This document shows positions 6,163-6,241 of a DNA stretch of 6,241 nucleotides, one piece after another (position 1 is the stretch's first letter; the number at the start of each line of letters is the position of its first letter). The stretch is from Planctomycetota bacterium. GTDB taxonomy: Bacteria; Planctomycetota; Phycisphaerae; Sedimentisphaerales; Anaerobacaceae. Below the pieces are notes generated by a model. It was not told the origin of the DNA. It did no database searches and saw nothing but the letters and a program-made list of their open reading frames with translations. The stretch covers positions 1,462,321 to 1,468,561 of the forward strand of contig CP070830.1 in the NCBI GenBank assembly GCA_020344865.1, read 5' to 3'. The position numbers and the translations under genes are program-made.

Positions 6163-6241
6163 GAATCTCGTAGCTCTTTTTATTGTGTTTTTGGTGAGAA
6201 GACTTAATTTCGGACATAGGCTTTTACCGTGCAAAATCAGG
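6155..6241 (+). CDS. Doubtful 5' end of a plus-strand reading frame, cut by the window edge
   Basis: An ATG at 6155 opens a frame that stays open to the right edge (29 codons). It begins MCKNLVALFIVFLVRR, a basic start followed by a hydrophobic run that could be a signal or membrane segment. AAGGA (6140-6144) lies ten bases upstream, the same spacing as for metK. Against it, the frame is very short, the later residues look unremarkable, and its start overlaps the possible lipoprotein promoter on the other strand. No family is recognisable. If real, it would be divergent from the lipoprotein gene. Confidence 0.22.
   Translation, partial: MCKNLVALFIVFLVRRLNFGHRLLPCKIR

Overview
No mobile element, CRISPR array, RNA gene or defence-like cluster is visible, and I found no convincing previously undescribed system. 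The window holds five protein-coding genes: one cut by the left edge, three complete ones with recognisable families but poorly known roles, and one complete housekeeping enzyme. GC content is moderate, and genes fill nearly all of the sequence. The gene mix is a secreted DUF4139 protein, a divergent URO-D-fold protein, and a DUF547 lipoprotein with a Lys-Pro-Glu-Pro-Thr linker, next to ordinary purH and metK. Together with the lipobox (implying a diderm envelope), this suggests a Gram-negative-type bacterium, perhaps of the Planctomycetota/PVC group. That placement is an inference from family content, not a proven assignment.

Layout. Bases 2-700 (+) are the 3' part of purH, the last steps of de novo purine synthesis. 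A 203-base gap follows (701-903). It starts with a strong hairpin just after the purH stop, then holds a second hairpin and an inverted repeat ahead of a good Shine-Dalgarno. Bases 904-2586 (+) encode an exported DUF4139 protein. It converges on a minus-strand block, with only 33 bases between the two stop codons.

The minus-strand block reads right to left. At the right edge, 6074-6241 holds a possible promoter for the lipoprotein gene and, on the opposite strand, a doubtful start of another reading frame. The DUF547 lipoprotein is at 6073-5126. A 145-base gap (4981-5125) carries a near-consensus sigma70-type promoter for metK (4980-3763). After 51 more bases comes the URO-D-like gene (3711-2620), probably co-transcribed with metK.

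How the genes work together. purH (formyl-folate-dependent purine synthesis) and metK (S-adenosylmethionine synthesis) both belong to one-carbon and nucleotide-linked core metabolism. The URO-D-like protein shares its fold with corrinoid methyltransferases, so its place behind metK is suggestive but does not prove a methyl-transfer role. The two envelope proteins (DUF4139 and DUF547) have no known mechanism and no visible functional link to their neighbours.
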